Assembly: GCA_002428445.1 (NCBI GenBank)
Contig: DIWJ01000049.1
Coordinates: forward strand, 11,531 to 75,530
Direction of reading: 5' to 3'
DNA: 64,000 nucleotides
From: Syntrophaceae bacterium UBA6109
GTDB lineage: Bacteria > Desulfobacterota > Syntrophia > Syntrophales > UBA6109
The position numbers and the translations under genes are program-made. Numbering within the stretch: position 1 is the first letter of the stretch; the number at the start of each line of letters is the position of its first letter. The notes beneath the pieces are model-generated. The model was not told the DNA's origin, made no database searches, and saw only the letters and a program-made list of their open reading frames with translations. Shown piece after piece: positions 8,514-17,073 of the stretch.

Positions 8514-9410
8514 ATGTCTTTTCGTGTCCGAGATGTCCTTTGCCTGTGTCTCTTTCTGGTCCTGGCTCTGCCGCCGCAGGCCCCGGCCGCCCCTTCCGCG
8601 GACTCGGTCCTTTACGAAGGCGATTCGATTTACAACCACATCACCATCTGGCAGGCGGACGATGAGCGCTGCATGCTCTTCGGACGGCACCGGGACCTCC
8701 GCCAGACCTGTATCAGCCTGAAGACACCCGACCTGTCGCTCCTGGAGTACACGGCCATGTTCTTCGGCGGATTTCTGTTCCGGCCGGAGACGGAAAAGGT
8801 CTGCCTGATCGGTCTCGGCGGCGGATACATCCCCGCCGTTTTCCGCGCCCACCTGCCCGGCGTGCGCCTTGACACCGTGGAGGTGGATCCCCTGGTGCAC
8901 CGCCTCGCCGTGGAGCATTTCGGCTTCCGGACGCCCGCGGGCCATACGATCACGATCGACGATGGGCGCCAGTACCTGAAGAAGACCAAAAAGCGTTACG
9001 ATCAGATCTGGATCGACGCCTTCAATTCCGACTATATCCCGGCCCACATGACAACGAAGGAATTCCTGACGATCGCAAAATCGCGTCTCCGGGAGCACGG
9101 CATCGTCGCGCAGAACATGTTCCGCTCGAACCGTCTCTTCGACGCCCAGGTGACAACCTACCGGGAGGTCTTCCCCCACGTCTTCGTCTTCCAGGGACGG
9201 ATGAGCGACAACTGCATCATCTTCGCGGCGGTCAAGCCGTCCGTCCGGCCTGAAGCGATTCAGCAGGAGGCCGCCCGCCGGGGAGGAAAAATCGGCCTTA
9301 TCGACCTCCGTTACGAAGCGGCGAAGATCAACCCGAATCCCGTCATCCGCAAGGCGCCCGTCCTGACGGACGATTTCAATCCCGCGAACCTGCTCTTGAT
9401 GGAAAAGTAG
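8514..9410 (+). CDS. Spermidine-synthase-like methyltransferase-fold protein with signal peptide
   Basis: 298-residue protein. An N-terminal hydrophobic signal (VLCLCLFLVLALPPQAPAA) precedes a polyamine-synthase-like Rossmann domain with glycine loop LIGLGGGYIPAVF, acidic ribose-binding VEVDP, and IDDGRQYLK then IWIDAFN, the positions where spermidine synthases bind substrate and decarboxylated SAM. ATG 8514 has GGGAG six bases upstream. The gene is followed after 10 bases by a membrane protein equal to the transporter-like half that is fused to this domain in many bacteria. Export of the catalytic half is unusual. True aminopropyltransferase activity is not shown. Confidence 0.75.
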   Translation: MSFRVRDVLCLCLFLVLALPPQAPAAPSADSVLYEGDSIYNHITIWQADDERCMLFGRHRDLRQTCISLKTPDLSLLEYTAMFFGGFLFRPETEKVCLIGLGGGYIPAVFRAHLPGVRLDTVEVDPLVHRLAVEHFGFRTPAGHTITIDDGRQYLKKTKKRYDQIWIDAFNSDYIPAHMTTKEFLTIAKSRLREHGIVAQNMFRSNRLFDAQVTTYREVFPHVFVFQGRMSDNCIIFAAVKPSVRPEAIQQEAARRGGKIGLIDLRYEAAKINPNPVIRKAPVLTDDFNPANLLLMEK

Positions 9411-9420
9411 GAGGAACAAG

Positions 9421-10035
9421 ATGACCGTCGTCTACGGCGCGTTCTCGGCGCTGCTCGTGCTCTTCGGTGCCGTGATCATGATGCTGGAAATCCTTGCCTC
9501 CAATCTGATGTCGCCCTATTTCGGCGGCTCCGTCTTCATCTGGGGAAGCATCATCAGCTCCATCATGGTCCACCTGTCCGTGGGTTACGTCCTGGGAGGG
9601 TATTTCGCCCGCAGGACCGCGCGGGTAAGAACCCTGCTGCTCTTCCTTGCTGCGGGGTCCGTCTGGGTGATCCTGATTCCCTCTCTGCACCCGCCCGTCT
9701 GCGAGTTCATCTCGAATGCCATCGACGATGTGCGCTACGGTTCACTGGCGGCCATGAACGTCATCTTTTTCGTTCCCATCACGATCATGGCGATGGTCTC
9801 GCCTTACGTCATCGGCATCCTCGGGGAATACCGGCGCCGGACGAGGCTTACCGCAGGCATGATCCTCTTCATCTCCACGATGGGCTCTTTTGTCGGCACC
9901 AACGTCACCGCCTTCTATCTCATCAACCTATTTCCCATCTCGGGCATCGTCCGCAGCATCGGCATCATCTGCCTCGCCGCGTCGCTTCTCCTGATGTTTT
10001 TCAAGATCGACGAGCGGCTGCGGACGGGAGAATAA
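9421..10035 (+). CDS. Membrane half of a split MFS/spermidine-synthase-like system
   Basis: 204-residue integral membrane protein with about six helices, opening with 'ALLVLFGAVIMMLEILASNLMSPYFG'. This matches the N-terminal membrane domain of fused spermidine-synthase-like proteins (E..ASR...P.FG pattern). An 'IMAMVSPYVIGIL' segment and a central 'GSFVGTNVTAFYLI' helix also fit that family. It is the second gene of a two-gene unit with the soluble partner. Activity is unknown. Confidence 0.7.
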   Translation: MTVVYGAFSALLVLFGAVIMMLEILASNLMSPYFGGSVFIWGSIISSIMVHLSVGYVLGGYFARRTARVRTLLLFLAAGSVWVILIPSLHPPVCEFISNAIDDVRYGSLAAMNVIFFVPITIMAMVSPYVIGILGEYRRRTRLTAGMILFISTMGSFVGTNVTAFYLINLFPISGIVRSIGIICLAASLLLMFFKIDERLRTGE

Positions 10036-10107
10036 CCTGTCCCTTTTCATGGATGACCATTCCCGACATCAGAGCCGCGCTGATCAATCAAACCTGCAGG
10101 AGGGAAC

Positions 10108-10443
10108 ATGAACGCAAAACACCCCGTCATGCATAAGCAAGCCTTGGCATCTTTTTTATTGCTGATTGCCTCGATCTTTCTCCTGACTTCCGGACTTCCG
10201 CTCCACTTCGCGGCTGCTTCTCGCAATGGGACGGGCTACCATGTTCTCATGACGATTCATAACACGTCTGCGCTGATTTTCGTTGCGGCCGCACTGGCGC
10301 ATGTTTATTGGAACCGACGATCGATCAAGATCCGCCTTCTACGGGAAGCGGGAGACTTTCTCCGGCCGGGGAAGGAATTGACTGCCGCCGTCGCCATCGT
10401 CCTTGGCATCGTGGCATTCGCATTGTCGCACACATTTCATTGA
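10108..10443 (+). CDS. DUF4405-like small membrane protein
   Basis: 111-residue protein with three hydrophobic helices (about 12-30, 45-65 and 88-106) and several His residues in or near them (GLPLHF, YHVLMTIHNTSAL, LAHVYW, SHTFH). His pairs in such a small helical bundle suggest b-type heme binding, as proposed for DUF4405-type proteins that may pass electrons across the membrane. AGGAGGG lies upstream of the ATG. It ends eight bases before the convergent MFS gene. Confidence 0.6.
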   Translation: MNAKHPVMHKQALASFLLLIASIFLLTSGLPLHFAAASRNGTGYHVLMTIHNTSALIFVAAALAHVYWNRRSIKIRLLREAGDFLRPGKELTAAVAIVLGIVAFALSHTFH

Positions 10444-10450
10444 AACGCTT

Positions 10451-11737
10451 TTACGGAGCCTGGACGGGGTGTTGCGGCGGCCGCAGATAGATCGTGACAA
10501 GCCCCGACAGGACAAAGACTCCCGCAAAGAAGTAGAAGGGAATCGCGTAATTGCCGAACAGATCGAAGCAAAACCCGGCAAAGAGAGGACCGAGGGCATT
10601 GGCGCCGAACCAGAATGGATTCGCCAGACCGAAGATGCTGCCCATAGACCGGCGCCCGAAAAAATCCGCCCAGACGATGGGGATCATGGGAATTCTGCCG
10701 CCGTGGAAGATCCCGTGCAGGGCCGTCAGCAGGAACACGATTCCGATCCCGAGCGCTCCGTCCAGCCTGAACAGGATCGACCAATAGAGCAGGACAAATA
10801 TCAACCCGCCGACGGCGACGTTTACCACGAGGAGGTTCAGGATGCGGAACTTCTCGGCGAGCATGCCCCACAGCGCCGATCCCACCATGCCGAAAACGGC
10901 AATCGTCGTAAGCACGAGGACCGCCGTCGTTTCCGGGAACCCCTGGTCGGTGAGGAACGGATAGATGTGAAAATTGATGCCGGCCTGCGCGAAGGGGATC
11001 AGGCTGCAGACAGACGTGAGCGTCCAGAAGGTTCTTGTCCGTGCCGCCTGCGCCCGGGTCCAGACCGGCTCCGAATCCGCGCCGCAGGCCTCGCCCGGAG
11101 CGCCGGTCTCGAGCGCCACCTTCGCCGAGGCAGGAGATGCGCCGTCCGGAAGGAGCCCCATGTCTTCCGGACTGCGGCGCATGAAAAGCACCGTGGGAAT
11201 CCCGGACATCAGGAATACCACGATGCCCAGGCCGCTCCATGCCAGCCGCCAGCCGATCGCAAGGATGAAGAACTGAACCATCAGCGGAAGAAGGGCGCCG
11301 CCGAGACGGTCGCCGATGCGCGCGATCCCCATGGCCCTGCCCCGCTGGCGGACAAACCAGTTGGCGACCGAAACCGACACGGCGAGTCCCAGCACCCCCA
11401 CGGCGATCATCCGGCCCACCCCGAAAAAGAGGTAGAGCTGCCAGATGGACCCGACGAATGTCATGGCCACCAATCCGAGGCTCAGGAACAGGATCCCCCA
11501 GAAGCCCACCATTCTCGGCCCGTAACGGTCGAGCATCGGACCGACGGCCAGCGACAGCAGGCCGCCGCTGACTGAGCCGAAGGCGATTGCCCCGGTGACG
11601 GAAGCCCGGGACCACCCGAATTCACTCACCATCGGTTTCATGAAGATAGACAGGATATTCTGAAAGACGCCGGATTCCGTGAAGCTGATCAGGAATGCGA
11701 CAGCAACGATGATCCAGCCGTAAAACGGTTTGCGCAA
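10451..11737 (-). CDS. MFS transporter (oxalate/monocarboxylate type)
   Basis: 428-residue carrier with 12 predicted helices. The opening 'YGWIIVAVAFLISFTESGVFQN', the loop-2/3 signature 'GPMLDRYGPRMVGFWG', and the cytoplasmic loop with 'RRSPEDMGLLPDG' are typical of the oxalate/formate antiporter and monocarboxylate carrier group. The substrate is probably a small organic acid or anion. The gene stands alone on the minus strand between the DUF4405 gene and a methyltransferase gene. Confidence 0.85.
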   Translation of the reverse strand: MRKPFYGWIIVAVAFLISFTESGVFQNILSIFMKPMVSEFGWSRASVTGAIAFGSVSGGLLSLAVGPMLDRYGPRMVGFWGILFLSLGLVAMTFVGSIWQLYLFFGVGRMIAVGVLGLAVSVSVANWFVRQRGRAMGIARIGDRLGGALLPLMVQFFILAIGWRLAWSGLGIVVFLMSGIPTVLFMRRSPEDMGLLPDGASPASAKVALETGAPGEACGADSEPVWTRAQAARTRTFWTLTSVCSLIPFAQAGINFHIYPFLTDQGFPETTAVLVLTTIAVFGMVGSALWGMLAEKFRILNLLVVNVAVGGLIFVLLYWSILFRLDGALGIGIVFLLTALHGIFHGGRIPMIPIVWADFFGRRSMGSIFGLANPFWFGANALGPLFAGFCFDLFGNYAIPFYFFAGVFVLSGLVTIYLRPPQHPVQAP

Positions 11738-11820
11738 AAGGACACCTTCCTTTTTCTATCCCGCGCGCCCTGTCCCGGAACCGGCCAAAGCCGGGGGGAG
11801 GCAAGCGCGTTGATTGGCCT

Positions 11821-12498
11821 TCATGGTTTCATCCAACGGGCGACAACGAAGGCCCCCGTTTCCCGGCGCTGCTCGCGCCCCCCGGTCTCCAGGGCTCTTG
11901 CCCGCTCCGGATCTTCGTCCTTGAGGAAGTGGATGGCCGTCCGGGCCTCGCCTGCGACGGGTGCGCAGGCCAGAAGCTCCCCGGGCGAACGAAAGACGGC
12001 GTTCCGGAAGATCGGCTTCTCGCCGCTTGCCGCCTGAGCCTTCCGCCGCTCGGCCCAGGGGCTCAGGCGGTTCAGGGAGGCGACGACGACCGGTGCACCC
12101 GGTCGCGCCACGCGGAATAGTTCGGCAACGGCGGCGGCGCCGTCCCGGAAGAACTCAATCGCCGTGATGGAGGCCACGCGGTCGAAGGAGTCGCCGGCGA
12201 AGGGCAGCCTCGCCATATCGCCCGCCACCGCGACAAAGGGCGCTTTGCCGGCGCGCCGCTGCGCCCGGCGGAGCATGGAAAGGGAGATGTCGAGCCCGAC
12301 CACGGACGCGCCCTTCGCGAGGAACCCCGCGGTGAAGATGCCGGTCCCGCAACCCACGTCCAGGATCCGCTCGCCGGGCCGGGGCGCCAGCAGCTCCAGG
12401 ACCAGTTCCTGCTCATAGGCCCGCACGAGTTTGCCGATCGGTGTTTCAAACCATCGGTCGTAACGATCCGGCCAGTCGTCGAATATCTGCTCTGTCAT
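11821..12498 (-). CDS. Class I SAM-dependent methyltransferase
   Basis: 225-residue methyltransferase of the UbiE/type-11 fold. Motif I is ILDVGCGTGIFTAGF, the acidic loop is VVGLDIS, and 'VAVAGDMARLPFAGDSFDRV' gives motifs II and III. ATG 12496-12498 follows AGGG at five bases; the frame is open much further upstream but that part is read through from the preceding UbiE gene. It lies directly downstream of menG/ubiE and ubiA, so the substrate may be a quinone precursor or lipid. That is inference from position only. Confidence 0.8.
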   Translation of the reverse strand: MTEQIFDDWPDRYDRWFETPIGKLVRAYEQELVLELLAPRPGERILDVGCGTGIFTAGFLAKGASVVGLDISLSMLRRAQRRAGKAPFVAVAGDMARLPFAGDSFDRVASITAIEFFRDGAAAVAELFRVARPGAPVVVASLNRLSPWAERRKAQAASGEKPIFRNAVFRSPGELLACAPVAGEARTAIHFLKDEDPERARALETGGREQRRETGAFVVARWMKP

Positions 12499-12548
12499 CT
12501 TTTCCCTGGTTTCTGAGTCCGGAATGTTCTTCCCGGGACACATGTTTC

Positions 12549-13271
12549 CTATTTCCAGGCCACGTAGAGCGCCGCCGCCCCGAAGAACATCCGCTTCGCA
12601 TCGGCCCGCCGGAAGCCGGCCTCCTGGAGAAACCGCACCATCTCCTCCGCTCCGTAGTAACGGGCGGCGGAATCCGCCAGATACCGGTAGGCCTGCGGGC
12701 AATCGGAAAGCAGCGCACCGACGGGAACCACGAAACCCCGCAGAAAAACACGATGGAAAACGCGGATCAGCGGGTTCGGAGGCTGGCTGGTTTCAACGAT
12801 GACGAACCTTCCCCCCGGCTTGAGGACGCGCAGGATCTCCGCGAGGAACTTTCCCGTCAGCGGGTTCTTATAGGTCAGGTTCCGGAAGGCAAACGAGATG
12901 CCGATGCAATCGAAGCAGTCGGGGGTGAAGGGAAGGCCGGCTGCGTCGCCGAGGACGAAGAACGGTCCCGCCGGCTGCGGCATCCGTTTCGCCTTTCCGC
13001 GTGCGGCCTCCAGCATCGGGGCGCTGTAATCCACGCCGACGACCCGGGTGGGAAAATCCGCCGCCCCGGCGATACCGAGGCCAAGGTCGCCGGTTCCGCA
13101 GCAGAGGTCCAGCACGGTTCCCGGCGCACCCTCCAGGCAGGCTTCCACAGCCTTCTTCCGCCAGCCGAAATCCAGCCCCAGCGTCATGACATGGTTGATG
13201 AGGTCGTACTGCGGCGTCACCGAGGTGAAGATTCCATGCAGCGGTTTCCTGACGGTCTTCCGGTCGCTCAT
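12549..13271 (-). CDS. ubiE: Demethylmenaquinone/ubiquinone C-methyltransferase (UbiE/MenG)
   Basis: 240-residue methyltransferase that methylates the prenylated quinone ring in the last step of menaquinone synthesis. Family marks are 'IFTSVTPQYDLINHVMTLGLD' with WRK after it, motif I TVLDLCCGTGDLGL, and 'CIGISFAFRNLTYKNP' close to the UbiE signature. It sits seven bases from the UbiA-type prenyltransferase, which should supply its substrate, and precedes a second methyltransferase. An anaerobe would use menaquinone rather than ubiquinone, so MenG is the likelier role. Confidence 0.85.
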   Translation of the reverse strand: MSDRKTVRKPLHGIFTSVTPQYDLINHVMTLGLDFGWRKKAVEACLEGAPGTVLDLCCGTGDLGLGIAGAADFPTRVVGVDYSAPMLEAARGKAKRMPQPAGPFFVLGDAAGLPFTPDCFDCIGISFAFRNLTYKNPLTGKFLAEILRVLKPGGRFVIVETSQPPNPLIRVFHRVFLRGFVVPVGALLSDCPQAYRYLADSAARYYGAEEMVRFLQEAGFRRADAKRMFFGAAALYVAWK

Positions 13272-13277
13272 CGATCT

Positions 13278-14189
13278 CTACTCCGGAAAGATTCCGCCCA
13301 GGATGTACCCGGCCGCAAGCAGGGCCTGGGTCAGGAGAACCAGCAGGACGTTCTTCATCATGACCGGCAGGAAGGCCTGCATATCGTCGTAGCGGTACAC
13401 TCCCCGGATCACCTGGAAGGCGATGGGCAGCGTCAGGAGGGCCAGAAGCGCAAAGGCCGGCATCCGCCCGTCCGCCACCGCCCAGACGATCCAGACGTAG
13501 GTGAGAAGGGTGAAGAGGGAAAAGACGGAGGCAGCCTTCTTTTTGCCGAGAACAATCGGGAGCGTGCGCCGTTTCACGGTGATATCCGCTTCGGCGTCCG
13601 GGAACTCATTGAGGAGAAGAAGGTTGTGCACAAGGAAGAACGACGGCATCGAGGCGATAAAGACGGATCCGGTATATTGGCCGGTATGGACGAAATAGGC
13701 GCCCATGACGGGCAGGATGCCGAGCCCCAGGCCGGGCGACCACTCCGGATAGCCCATTCTCAAAATAACCGGGGTATACAGGACGATCAACAGCGTCGCG
13801 AGCACGAGCAGCGGCACAAGCATCCATCCCTTTACCAGCGTGAAGAATACGCCGATCGGGATAATGAAGATGAAACAGACGATGCCCAGGATCAGGGCCT
13901 CCCGCATCGTCAAGAGTCCGCCGGGAATGGCGCCGCTGCCCCCGCTGAAGGGCGTGCGGCGGATCTCGAAATCGAGTCCGCTCCGGGCGTCGAAATAGTC
14001 GTTGAAAATATTGACGGCCGCATGGGCGACGAGCAGGCCGAAGGTTGCAAGAATCGCGTACACCATATGAAATGGGGATCCGGTCCGCCGCGATTCGTAC
14101 CAGGCGACGGCGGCCCCGAGAATCCCCAGAATCAATGCCAGAATCAAAAAATTGACGCGGATGATCGTAACGATGCCCTTGAACTTCAT
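13278..14189 (-). CDS. UbiA-family prenyltransferase (MenA-like)
   Basis: Integral membrane prenyltransferase of about 303 residues with eight or nine helices. The first Asp-rich motif NIFNDYFDARSGLD is complete, and a second acidic motif is visible around NEFPDAEADI. The phrase 'TPFSGGSGAIPGG' after motif 1 resembles MenA and related 1,4-dihydroxy-2-naphthoate prenyltransferases. It should attach a polyprenyl tail to a quinone head group. Start ATG 14187-14189 is twelve codons inside the longest frame. Next to ubiE/menG, so a quinone role is likely. Confidence 0.8.
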   Translation of the reverse strand: MKFKGIVTIIRVNFLILALILGILGAAVAWYESRRTGSPFHMVYAILATFGLLVAHAAVNIFNDYFDARSGLDFEIRRTPFSGGSGAIPGGLLTMREALILGIVCFIFIIPIGVFFTLVKGWMLVPLLVLATLLIVLYTPVILRMGYPEWSPGLGLGILPVMGAYFVHTGQYTGSVFIASMPSFFLVHNLLLLNEFPDAEADITVKRRTLPIVLGKKKAASVFSLFTLLTYVWIVWAVADGRMPAFALLALLTLPIAFQVIRGVYRYDDMQAFLPVMMKNVLLVLLTQALLAAGYILGGIFPE

Positions 14190-14291
14190 CAAGACTCCTG
14201 TTGTCCAATCCCCGTTTTCCACCCGGCTTTCAGCCCGCGACAGTGCACGATTTCCTTCACCCCGGGGCGAATCGCAAGACCGCCCGGCCCG

Positions 14292-15161
14292 TCAGGCGAC
14301 GCGGCGCGAGGCGACGTATGCGTTCCATTTGCCCCAGTCCACTTCGCGCCGGAAGAGTGGCTCGCTGCTGTCGCGGTAAGCGACCAGGGTCTCCTCGAAT
14401 GTGGGCGCTCCCTGACGCTCGAAGATCACCCCCAGCGGGTAACGACCTGTTTCCCCCGCCAGACGCAAGGCAGCTTCCCGGTCGGCCGGGTCGTGTTCCG
14501 CACCGAGATCATAGGCGTGCTCCTTGAACCAGGAAAAGGTATTGAGTTTGTTGAAGGCGACGCAAGGCTGGAAGACGTCCACGAGGGCGTAGCCCCGGTG
14601 GCGGAAGGCCCGTTCGAGAATCGCCGCCGTCCGCGGGATATCGCCTGCGAAGGCCCTCGCCACGAAGCCGGCGCCCAGGGCGACGGCGACGGCCAGCGGG
14701 TTGAAAGGCTCGGCCGTGACGCCCGCCGTCTGGAGCGGCGTCCGAAATTCCCGCAGGCTCGTCGGCGACGCCTGCCCCTTCGTCAAGCCATAGACCATGT
14801 TGTTGTGGACGATCTGCGTGAGGTCCGGATTGCGGCGGATCGCGTGGAGAAAGTGGTTGCCGCCCTCGCCGTACATATCCCCGTCCCCGCTCTCGGCGAT
14901 CACCATGAGCGAAGGATTGGCGGCCTTGATCGCCGTCGCCGCCGGCAGCGCCCTTCCGTGCAGTCCGTTGAAGAAATTCGTGCGCAGGTAATGCGGCGCC
15001 TTGGCGGCCTGGCCGATGCCGGAAACGACGACCAGACCCTCCGGCCCCATCCCGATGGCGTTCAATGCCCGCTTGAGGGCCGTCAGGATGGCGAAGTTGC
15101 CACAGCCGGGGCACCAGGCGATGTCGATCGGGCCCATGTCGAACCGGTCCATGTCCGTCAT
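14292..15161 (-). CDS. 2-oxoacid:ferredoxin oxidoreductase, beta subunit (KorB-like)
   Basis: 289-residue thiamine-pyrophosphate subunit. Visible are WCPGCGNFAILTALKRAL at the N-terminus, the TPP/Mg motif ESGDGDMYGEGGNH, and 'NNMVYGLTKGQASPTS', all hallmarks of KorB/PorB. It cleaves a 2-oxoacid such as 2-oxoglutarate with CoA, passing electrons to ferredoxin. Its ATG overlaps the stop of the KorA gene (ATGA), giving a tight two-gene unit. No delta ferredoxin or separate gamma subunit is present because gamma is fused to alpha. Confidence 0.92.
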   Translation of the reverse strand: MTDMDRFDMGPIDIAWCPGCGNFAILTALKRALNAIGMGPEGLVVVSGIGQAAKAPHYLRTNFFNGLHGRALPAATAIKAANPSLMVIAESGDGDMYGEGGNHFLHAIRRNPDLTQIVHNNMVYGLTKGQASPTSLREFRTPLQTAGVTAEPFNPLAVAVALGAGFVARAFAGDIPRTAAILERAFRHRGYALVDVFQPCVAFNKLNTFSWFKEHAYDLGAEHDPADREAALRLAGETGRYPLGVIFERQGAPTFEETLVAYRDSSEPLFRREVDWGKWNAYVASRRVA

Positions 15162-16891
15162 TTTCGATCCTCCTTGAGCGCCCCTTCGATCCGAGCTGCA
15201 AGCTCTTCGACGGTGAAGGACAGGCCGTTGTATTTCAGGATCCGCCGCGGAATTTCCACGCCCGTCTCGGCCCGGAGGAGACGGGCGAGCTGCGCCGTGG
15301 CGTTTCCTTCCACGATGACGAGTATTTCAGCCCTCTTGAGAAGATCCGCGACGCCCGGCGCCAGCGGGTAGACCTGCGGAAAATGGAGCTGCGCAACGTC
15401 GCGCCGTCCGATGACGGCAAGCGCCTCGCCGATGATCGGCGCCGTGGAGCCCCACCCCACGACGAGAACGCGGCTGTCCGCAGGACCCGTCCATACGGGC
15501 GGGACCGCTTCCTGCTTCAGGGCCGCCAGTCTCTTCAGCCGTTTGTCCACCATCCGCACCCGCAGGTCGAGATCCTCCGTGATGTGCCCCTCCGCATCGT
15601 GCTCGTCGCTGTCGAGGCAGACCAGGCCGTCCCCCCAACCGGGAATCCCTCGGGGGGATATGCCGTCGTCCGTGAGAGGGTAGCGCTGATAGTCGCGTCC
15701 GGTCCGGACGATGCATTTCTCCATTTTCATGGCTGCGGAATCGAGCGCGGGAATCTGGGCGAAGGAATCCATCAGGTACTGATCGGTGAGGACGAAGACG
15801 GGGACTTGAAAGCGGTCCGCAACGTTGAAGGCGCGCTGCGTCAGCTGGACAGCCTCTTCGATCGTCCCGGGCGCGTAGAGGACACGGGCGAATTCGCCGT
15901 GACCCGAATAGAGGGCCATCTGCAGGTCGGCCTGCTCCGTGCGAGTGGGGAGCCCTGTCGCCGGCCCCGGACGCTGGGCAAGATGGATGACGACGGGCGA
16001 CTCGAGCATCCCGGCGAGACTGACGCCTTCTTCCATGAGGGCAAAGCCGCCGCCGGAGGTTGTGACCATGGCCCGCGCGCCGGCGTACTCTGCGCCGATG
16101 GCCATGTTGATGGCGCTGATCTCGTCTTCCGCCTGCTCCGCAACGATGCCAAAATCGGCGGCCCGGCCGGCGAGAAAGAGAAGCACCGCCGTCGAAGGGG
16201 ACATGGGATAGGAGGCGATGAAATTGCAGCCACCGGCGATGGCACCCAACCCCACCGCCTCACCCCCGGTCAGGAGGATGTCGCCCGCGGCGGCGGGATC
16301 GCGACGGATGTCGATGCGGACGGAACCGTCCCGAACCATCCCGAACCCGGCGTCATAGCCGCGGGTCGCCGCGTCGCGGTTCTTCGCCGAGACGGTCTCG
16401 CCGCGCGGCTCAAAAACCCGGCGGATCTCCGCCTCGACGGCGGCTCGATCGACGCCAACGAGCCCCGCCACGAGCCCGACGGCAACCACATTGGGGAAGG
16501 CCTTCCCAGCCGCGGCGGCGATTTCGGAAAGCGGAACGTCCACGACGGGCAGCGGCCCGGCCGGCCCGCTGCCCAGGATCTTCTTGCGATCGGCCAGGAT
16601 CAGCGTGCGCGCCCCGATCCGTTTTTCAAGGTGCGTCAGCGCCTGGCGGTCAAAGGGTACGAGGAGATCGATGCGATGAAGAGGGGCCGCGATCGGTCTT
16701 GAGGCAATACGGATCTGCGTCGAATTGCTGCCGCCGCGGATGCGGGACATGTACTCCTTGGTGGAGAAAACATGCAGACCGGCGTTCTTGAAGATCCGGG
16801 TCAGAAGGGCTTCAGCCGTCTGAATCCCTCCTCCCGCTTCCCCGCAAAGGACAATGGAAAGATCGTCCTTCCACTCGAAGGGTATGGACAT
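15158..16891 (-). CDS. 2-oxoacid:ferredoxin oxidoreductase, fused gamma-alpha subunit (KorA-like)
   Basis: 577-residue fusion. The N-terminal gamma domain (residues 1-190) has 'CGEAGGGIQTAEALLTRIFK' and 'EYMSRIRGGSNSTQIRI'. The alpha domain starts near 'LLTGGEAVGLGAIAGGCNF' and contains 'YPMSPSTAVLLFLA' and 'VTTSGGGFALMEEGVSLAG', typical of KorA. The C-terminal domain carries 'VVGWGSTAPIIGEAL'. ATG 16889-16891 was chosen for GAGGAG nine bases upstream. With KorB it oxidises a 2-oxoacid (2-oxoglutarate the best guess) or works in reverse for carbon fixation. Confidence 0.9.
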   Translation of the reverse strand: MSIPFEWKDDLSIVLCGEAGGGIQTAEALLTRIFKNAGLHVFSTKEYMSRIRGGSNSTQIRIASRPIAAPLHRIDLLVPFDRQALTHLEKRIGARTLILADRKKILGSGPAGPLPVVDVPLSEIAAAAGKAFPNVVAVGLVAGLVGVDRAAVEAEIRRVFEPRGETVSAKNRDAATRGYDAGFGMVRDGSVRIDIRRDPAAAGDILLTGGEAVGLGAIAGGCNFIASYPMSPSTAVLLFLAGRAADFGIVAEQAEDEISAINMAIGAEYAGARAMVTTSGGGFALMEEGVSLAGMLESPVVIHLAQRPGPATGLPTRTEQADLQMALYSGHGEFARVLYAPGTIEEAVQLTQRAFNVADRFQVPVFVLTDQYLMDSFAQIPALDSAAMKMEKCIVRTGRDYQRYPLTDDGISPRGIPGWGDGLVCLDSDEHDAEGHITEDLDLRVRMVDKRLKRLAALKQEAVPPVWTGPADSRVLVVGWGSTAPIIGEALAVIGRRDVAQLHFPQVYPLAPGVADLLKRAEILVIVEGNATAQLARLLRAETGVEIPRRILKYNGLSFTVEELAARIEGALKEDRK

Positions 16892-17073
16892 GAAATGGAT
16901 CTCCTCTGCCGGGAATCGGCTCCTGATGTTTGTCACTTTATCGCGAAACCGGAGAAGGGGTCAAGCGCAAAGCCCCCGAGGATGTCGCCCGGCTTTCCCA
17001 TTGACTTTTGCGCACGATTTGCTTATTGGAAGCGCTTCCGGAAAATTATCGGGAAAAGGAACCTATTATCGAA

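Noticed and set aside
12441..15371. A 976-codon open frame on the plus strand
   Set aside because: Antisense to methyltransferase, MenG, UbiA and KorB genes with clear motifs; no ribosome-binding site or domain.
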